This document shows, one piece after another, positions 59,679 to 64,000 of a DNA stretch of 64,000 nucleotides; the first letter of the stretch is position 1; each line of letters opens with the position of its first letter. A program made the position numbers and the translations under genes. Origin of the DNA: Nitrosomonas communis. Its GTDB lineage: Bacteria > Pseudomonadota > Gammaproteobacteria > Burkholderiales > Nitrosomonadaceae. The notes beneath the pieces are model-generated. The model did not search any database. It was not told the origin of the DNA and was given only the letters and a program-made list of their open reading frames with translations. The DNA is taken from contig NZ_CP011451.1 of NCBI RefSeq assembly GCF_001007935.1, positions 1,488,001 to 1,552,000 of the forward strand. The letters are read 5' to 3'.

Positions 59679-60124
59679 GGAATTAGAATAAGAGCAATAA
59701 TTCTTGAATCTGGATCTCGCTCCATTTGCGATCCATTACCTAATAAGGTCATACCCACCAAAATTCTGGAATATCAGTATTTATCCGCTACAGCTTGATA
59801 GATATGAAGGTATATGGTGCAGTGGTATAGCCAAAATAAAAACCCTTTTTCTGGTTTATGTACGCTTTCGTACAGATAATTATCTGATCTTCTTGCTAGG
59901 ATGAATTCTCCTTTTAAAAATGAGGCTCATAAATATCACTAGGAAATCCATACTCATGCTTGTGATAGGGCTATTTTTTTGTTAACGACGCGGTTATAGA
60001 TTGTTATTAGCAGCAAAATTAACATGGCTAACCACAATTCTTCAAAGACTCCACCAAATTAATAGAGCTCGAACCGTTCTATTATGTGCCAATAAATTAA
60101 TCAAAAAGTCAAGGGAGTTAAATC
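59679..60124. other. intergenic upstream of PRC-barrel gene
   Basis: No gene is convincing. It supplies the promoter and leader for the next gene (AAGGGAGTTAAATC ribosome site at 60111). Confidence 0.4.
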
Positions 60125-60853
60125 ATGAGACATAGTAAATTTCTTTTCAACATAGCATCCATAGTCAGTCTCAGTTTTTTATTTACTTGCGTATCCGCAC
60201 ACACTAGCAATATGCAGAATTGGGAAAAAGGCAGTCATTCGAAGAGTAACGCTGAACAGCCTTATGGTATTAGTGGTAATGTTGAATGGGGCTCCAACGA
60301 TGTGACCTATGATATCACTGCCAAAAATTTTATGGATATGAAAGTTGTTGATCAGACTGGCAAGAAGATTGGTCAAATTGATGACTTGATATTGAGCACA
60401 AAAGAAAAAGTTGCTTATGCCATCATATCAGTTGGCGGCCTGCTCGGCGTTGGTAATAAATCGGTCTCTGTCCCATTTCAGGATATAGATATACGCAAAG
60501 AAAAGAAAGAAGCTGTGATTAATCTTTCTAAGCAACAGTTAGAAAAAATGCCTGAGTTTAAATTGGAATATGCCAGCAGCCATAATCACCAGACAAACAG
60601 TCTCTTTGTAACCAGTAGCATTGAAGATTATGATATAAACGCTAAAAAGCTTTTTGATATAGACGTCATTGATAAAAATGGCAAGAAAGTAGGTAAGGTT
60701 GATGACTTGTTATTAAGTCCAAACGGCAAAGCTATGTATGGAATAATGGATGTCAATGATATGCTCGGCATAGGTAAAAAATCGGTTGCCGTACCATTTC
60801 ACCACTTAGCAGCTAATAGAACAGAAGAGAGAATTTTATTAGATGGTTATTAA
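60125..60853 (+). CDS. exported protein with two PRC-barrel domains
   Basis: The product is 242 residues. A signal peptide is visible (FLFNIASIVSLSFLFTCVSA, cleavage near SAHT). Two homologous PRC-barrel domains follow: residues about 60-140 (ITAKNFMDMKVVDQTGKKIG, IDDLILSTKEKVAYAIISVG, VSVPFQDI) and about 163-240 (INAKKLFDIDVIDKNGKKVG, VDDLLLSPNGKAMYGIMDVN, VAVPFHHL). PRC-barrels bind RNA or proteins in photosynthetic and ribosomal contexts; tandem exported forms are common in soil bacteria as stress proteins of unknown role. AGGGAGTTAAATC precedes the ATG, and a terminator follows within 70 bp. It is a single-gene unit. Confidence 0.9.
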   Translation: MRHSKFLFNIASIVSLSFLFTCVSAHTSNMQNWEKGSHSKSNAEQPYGISGNVEWGSNDVTYDITAKNFMDMKVVDQTGKKIGQIDDLILSTKEKVAYAIISVGGLLGVGNKSVSVPFQDIDIRKEKKEAVINLSKQQLEKMPEFKLEYASSHNHQTNSLFVTSSIEDYDINAKKLFDIDVIDKNGKKVGKVDDLLLSPNGKAMYGIMDVNDMLGIGKKSVAVPFHHLAANRTEERILLDGY

Positions 60854-60916
60854 GGAGCAGCTAGAAAAAGTGCCAGGTTTAAATTTAGGAATAAAGATTA
60901 ATAAACCTACTCCTTA

Positions 60917-60941
60917 CCTCCGGGCAAGCTCGGAGGTTTTT
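60917..60941 (+). terminator. rho-independent terminator after PRC-barrel gene
   Basis: Stem CCTCCG/CGGAGG with an 8-nt loop is followed by five T. Confidence 0.85.
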
Positions 60942-61158
60942 CTAAACGACCGCCTCAGAACACATTTTTGATGCTTTTTAGCAGGCTCCCCGTCTGCATA
61001 GGTGTACTGAATCTCCAGTGCATAAATTGCTTAGGAAAGATATACTTATCATCGCGCATCATATTTCTTCTCAGCACTAAAGTTTTAAGAGTGAAGTGGT
61101 ACCCAAAAACTGTACAGGTTGTTAAGCTCTGGCAGAATTAAAAAGGAGCTTAATAACA

Positions 61159-61440
61159 ATGAGTAAAAAGCGCATACAATATTCGAGCGAATTCAAAACA
61201 AAACTAGCGCTGGCAGCGATACGTGGTGATGAAACTGTCCCCCAATTAGCAGCGCGTTATAATGTACATCCCACGCAGATCAATAGCTGGAAACGGCAAC
61301 TCATTGAGCAAGCTGCCGAGCTGTTTTGTAAAAATAATACTGCCGCCAATAAGGAGCAGCCTACAACAGATGACCTGCACCGGGTTATTGGTCAATTGGC
61401 GGTAGAACGCGATTTTTTAGCAAGAAAGCTCAATCATTAA
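61159..61440 (+). CDS. IS3-family transposase orfA (HTH)
   Basis: The product is 93 residues, as in the copy at 11687-11968 except one substitution (SSEFKTKLAL). AAAAAGGAGCTT precedes the start. The -1 slippery run ATTTTTTA is at 61412-61419, near the 3' end, where orfA and orfB would fuse. It remains readable, but its partner orfB is broken. Confidence 0.9.
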   Translation: MSKKRIQYSSEFKTKLALAAIRGDETVPQLAARYNVHPTQINSWKRQLIEQAAELFCKNNTAANKEQPTTDDLHRVIGQLAVERDFLARKLNH

Positions 61441-62142
61441 GTCTTGTAGAACGCAAAGAGATGATTGAGCCCCATGGCAAACTTAGTCAAACTCGTCAAT
61501 GTCAGCTGCTGGATCTGGCGCGCTCAACTTATTATTATCAACCGCAACCAATCAGTAATGCTGATCTGGTTCTGCTGCGCATGATGGATGAACAGTACTT
61601 AAAGACGCCACAATATGGCTCACGCAGTTATGCTACCTGGTTTCAGCGCCAGGGAATCATGTTAGGGCGCAAGAAAGCCTCTTCCTTAATGAAGACACTC
61701 GGTATTGTCAGCATAGCTCCAAAACCCAGGACCAGCATCTCAAGCAAACAGCATAAGGTCTATCCTTATCTGCTTAGAGAACTTGTCATTAATAAACCCA
61801 ATCAGGTTTGGGCTGCCGACATAACCTATGTCCCCATGGAGAAAGGCTTTGGCTATCTGGTTGCCATCATCGACTGGCATTCGCGTAAGGTGTTGAGCTG
61901 GCGCTTGTCCAATACCTTGGATACTGACTTTTGTACTCAGGCGCTGGAGGCAGCCATCCAGGATTATGGCTGTCCACAGATCATGAATACCGACCAGGGC
62001 GTACAGTTTACCAGCGAAGCATTTACCTCCATACTAAAAGATCATCATATTCAGATCAGCATGGATGGCAAGGGGTGCTACTATGACAACATTTTTGTTG
62101 AACGACTTTGGCGGACAGTTAAGTATGAGCTTTTATATACCA

Positions 62143-63482
62143 GGGCACCTCTAAAAATACCTAAAAAAAGCAAATCAATTCAACCAGGAGGGCAATTTCA
62201 CTTGATTCTCAAAGTTTTTCTGTCCAATAATTAAATTTTTCTAAATTCAAGGTGATTCGGGTTGTTATCTTCTCGTTTTTGCTCCCTTTAAGCCATTTCG
62301 GGCGCACTAACCCTATCGAAACTGAAATACCCTTTTCGAATCAGCGTCGCTACACGCTTGATGTTATAGACGAGGTTGAGTAAGCCTATGTGTACTTTTG
62401 CTCTCCCATAACCTATGGTACGAATCGTGATTCCGCCCAGTTCATTCGTCATCGAACCAAACACATGCTCGACTCGTGCACGCACCCGTGATTTCTCTTT
62501 GTTACTGGATTTTTGTGCTTGCGTGAGGGGATGATTGCGAGCGCCTTTTTCGTGAATCTGACTCGTGTATTTTGAGGTGACCAGACTTTCTTCCTGTGCA
62601 TTGCTGCGGTATGCTGAGTCCGCATAAATATCTGCGCCTCCCACTTCAGGGGATTGCAGCACTTCTTCCAAAACCTGACTGTCATGAATTTGCGCTGAAG
62701 TAACTTCCCATGTGGTTATCAGCTTGGTATCGCGATCCATATTGACGTGATCTTTGTAACCATAAAATGATTCGCTGTTCTTCTTCGTCCAACGCGCATC
62801 AATGTCTTTTTGCGCCAGTTTGTGGGGATTCTGTCCCCATTCAATCGGAACGGCATCTTCTTTAATCATCTTGTTTTCTTCACGTGTATTGCGTTGTTTA
62901 GGCACACTCACAAAGGTCGCATCAATGATCTGACCTGACTTCAGTTCTACCTCCAACTCTCGTAAACATTCATCGAATCTTGCAAACAGACGATCCATCA
63001 GATGGTTCTCTTTCAACTCTTCCCGGAACGACCACATGGTCTTTGCGTCAGGCACTACCCCTGCCAGACCAAGTCCCAAAAACCGCATGAAACTCAACCG
63101 GTCCCGGACTTGATACTCCAGCCGATCATCCGACAGATTATTCATTCTTTGTAATACCAGCATTTTGAATAGCATCACCCGATCAAAGGGTTTGCGGCCT
63201 GCTTCACTTTTCCGGGGCTTCGTCGTTGTCTCTGCAAGAAGATCAGCGAATAGATTCCAATCGATTATGCGATTCAGCTCTTCAAGCGGATCATTTAACT
63301 TACTTAGCTGAGCATATCGATTGTCAAGGTCAAAAAAACCGAGTTGCATGGTGAGGACTCATATCGGGGAGCATAATCTCATTATTATACATTTGAAACA
63401 ACGTGTTATCCTGGACAAATCAAGAAAATACTACTTTCTCCTAACGCGCCTCATTTTATAGCTTGAATTTTTAGAGGTGCCC
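62143..63482 (-). mobile_element. IS5-family element, copy 2, nested in IS3
   Basis: The element is 1340 bp with termini GGGCACCTCTAAAAAT and ATTTTTAGAGGTGCCC. The 4-bp target duplication ACCA is at 62139-62142 and 63483-63486. Confidence 0.96.
62288..63349 (-). CDS. IS5-family transposase
   Basis: It is identical in all 353 residues to the product at 8686-9747, with the same Asp143, Asp244 and Glu294. It is transcribed against the interrupted IS3 orfB. It is intact and presumably active. Confidence 0.95.
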   Translation of the reverse strand: MQLGFFDLDNRYAQLSKLNDPLEELNRIIDWNLFADLLAETTTKPRKSEAGRKPFDRVMLFKMLVLQRMNNLSDDRLEYQVRDRLSFMRFLGLGLAGVVPDAKTMWSFREELKENHLMDRLFARFDECLRELEVELKSGQIIDATFVSVPKQRNTREENKMIKEDAVPIEWGQNPHKLAQKDIDARWTKKNSESFYGYKDHVNMDRDTKLITTWEVTSAQIHDSQVLEEVLQSPEVGGADIYADSAYRSNAQEESLVTSKYTSQIHEKGARNHPLTQAQKSSNKEKSRVRARVEHVFGSMTNELGGITIRTIGYGRAKVHIGLLNLVYNIKRVATLIRKGYFSFDRVSAPEMA

Positions 63483-63700
63483 ACCAGAGAATTCAATAAT
63501 CTGAAGGAGATAAAGCAGAATTTATCCACATGGTTTGAATGGTACAATCAAGAACGATTTCATCAAAGCCTTGACCGTCTTACGCCTGATGAAATCTACT
63601 ATAGTGATCCAAGAATTGATCGGGTTGCCTGAACCTGTTTAACTATACATATCAGAGCTGAACTTTCTTTCAGGTTGTCCAGTTACAGGGAACCACATCA

Positions 63701-64000
63701 GAGTAATTTGCAGATTATCAGTTGAGAAGGAAAAAAACGGTTTAAATATAGCCACATAGCAGAAACAGATACAAAGCCTTTTTTTGAAATTGCAGTCCTA
63801 TACAAAGAACAGAAAACGGCGATTATTGCTAACTACAAAACAGGTATATTAGCCGCACTTCAAATTTCGGCACTCAAGCGCAATCGTTAATCTGAAAATT
63901 ATCGGTCAACAAGGAGCGTAGCGCTTCCTAATAACAGTTGGAAGCAGCAAAGAAACCATCGCAAGCCTGCTTGAACAAGGCAAAAGTTTGATAGCACTTA
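63701..64000. other. right edge, nothing recognised
   Basis: After the GAG duplication follows AT-rich sequence. A possible frame at the very end (KQRNHRKPA-like) is too short to judge; a gene may continue past the window. Confidence 0.35.

Larger units (their letters stand above)
61461..63632 (+). pseudogene. IS3 orfB split by IS5
   Basis: orfB reads MIEPHGKLSQ to VKYELLYTR and is interrupted by the IS5 at 62143. The remaining tail (EFNNLKEIKQNLSTWFEWYN, ERFHQSLDRLTPDEIYYSDP) resumes after 63482 and ends at about 63632. Removing the 1340-bp insert plus one ACCA restores the intact gene. The first two catalytic Asp and the Glu are before the break, but the C-terminal part is separated, so transposition from this copy is unlikely. 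Confidence 0.92.
61092..63700 (+). mobile_element. IS3-family element with nested IS5 insertion
   Basis: Termini TGAAGTGGTACCC and GGGAACCACATCA, with a 3-bp GAG duplication (61089-61091 and 63701-63703). The element would be about 1265 bp without the inserted IS5 (62143-63482). It is otherwise the same as the copy at 10771-12035. Confidence 0.93.

Noticed and set aside
59704..59904. 66-codon plus-strand frame after the IS4-like element
   Set aside because: It begins at TTG, has no ribosome site and no recognisable motif.

Overview
The window looks like an accessory, insertion-sequence-saturated stretch of a betaproteobacterial chromosome. The protein style (RtcB, CsbD, BolA, MscS, CopA, AI-2E exporter, ChrA) and the IS mix fit a Nitrosomonas-type ammonia oxidiser. 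That genus is an inference from general resemblance; no rRNA or ammonia-oxidation gene is present to prove it. Roughly half of the 64 kb is transposons or their wreckage (IS3, IS4-like, IS5/IS427, IS66, IS110, IS630, IS982 and ISNCY types, a group II intron, and two kinds of miniature elements). Between them sit isolated stress, metal and envelope genes with few operons.

Layout. 0-4 kb: IS debris around a serine-recombinase fragment and an intact IS427-type element. 4-8.5 kb: bolA, a cold-shock protein, a small XRE-like ORF, rtcB and csbD; bolA lies between two copies of a dispersed repeat. 8.5-12.5 kb: an intact IS5 element, then a nuclease-type gene split by an intact IS3 element. 12.6-19.6 kb: patatin phospholipase, a lipoprotein, a sulfotransferase-like protein and a lactate/malate dehydrogenase-like protein, with IS630 and IS982 remains. 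19.6-24.4 kb: a decayed IS66 transposase gene interrupted by a group II intron, then a decayed IS4-like element. 24.4-29.5 kb: a MITE with a clean target duplication, a formylglycine-enzyme-like protein flanked by the same dispersed repeat as bolA, and a cytosolic-facing S8 protease. 29.6-32.5 kb: an IS110 element with a structured leader (candidate bridge RNA), a DnaA-box-like cluster and another IS. 32.7-36.1 kb: a copper module (CopA and a Cys-rich copper-storage-type protein) split by an IS982 remnant. 36.6-47.3 kb: membrane proteins (DUF421, DUF2254, MscS, membrane-anchored nuclease-fold protein, AI-2E type) separated by IS copies. 47.5-50.7 kb: an overlapping chrA-padR-ynfA operon of distinct base composition, a decayed methyltransferase and a DsrE-like gene. 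50.7-53.2 kb: three stacked transposase ruins. 53.5-60.9 kb: large-subunit catalase, IS427, spherulin-4-like secreted protein, a broken cyanophycinase-like gene, an IS4-like element and a tandem PRC-barrel protein. 61.1-63.7 kb: an IS3 element carrying an inserted IS5 element.

Genes that plausibly act together: copA with the Cys-rich protein (copper export and storage), and chrA/padR/ynfA (chromate efflux with its regulator). RtcB, Csp, CsbD, BolA and catalase are individual stress or RNA-repair functions. The most unusual signals are (i) a dispersed repeat family with a tRNA/tmRNA 3'-end-like core that brackets single genes, (ii) the IS110 leader closed by a perfect 17-bp inverted repeat, (iii) two MITE families, and (iv) nested insertions (IS5 in IS3, group II intron in IS66, MITE in the dispersed repeat). 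I see no CRISPR array, complete tRNA, rRNA or recognisable defence operon.
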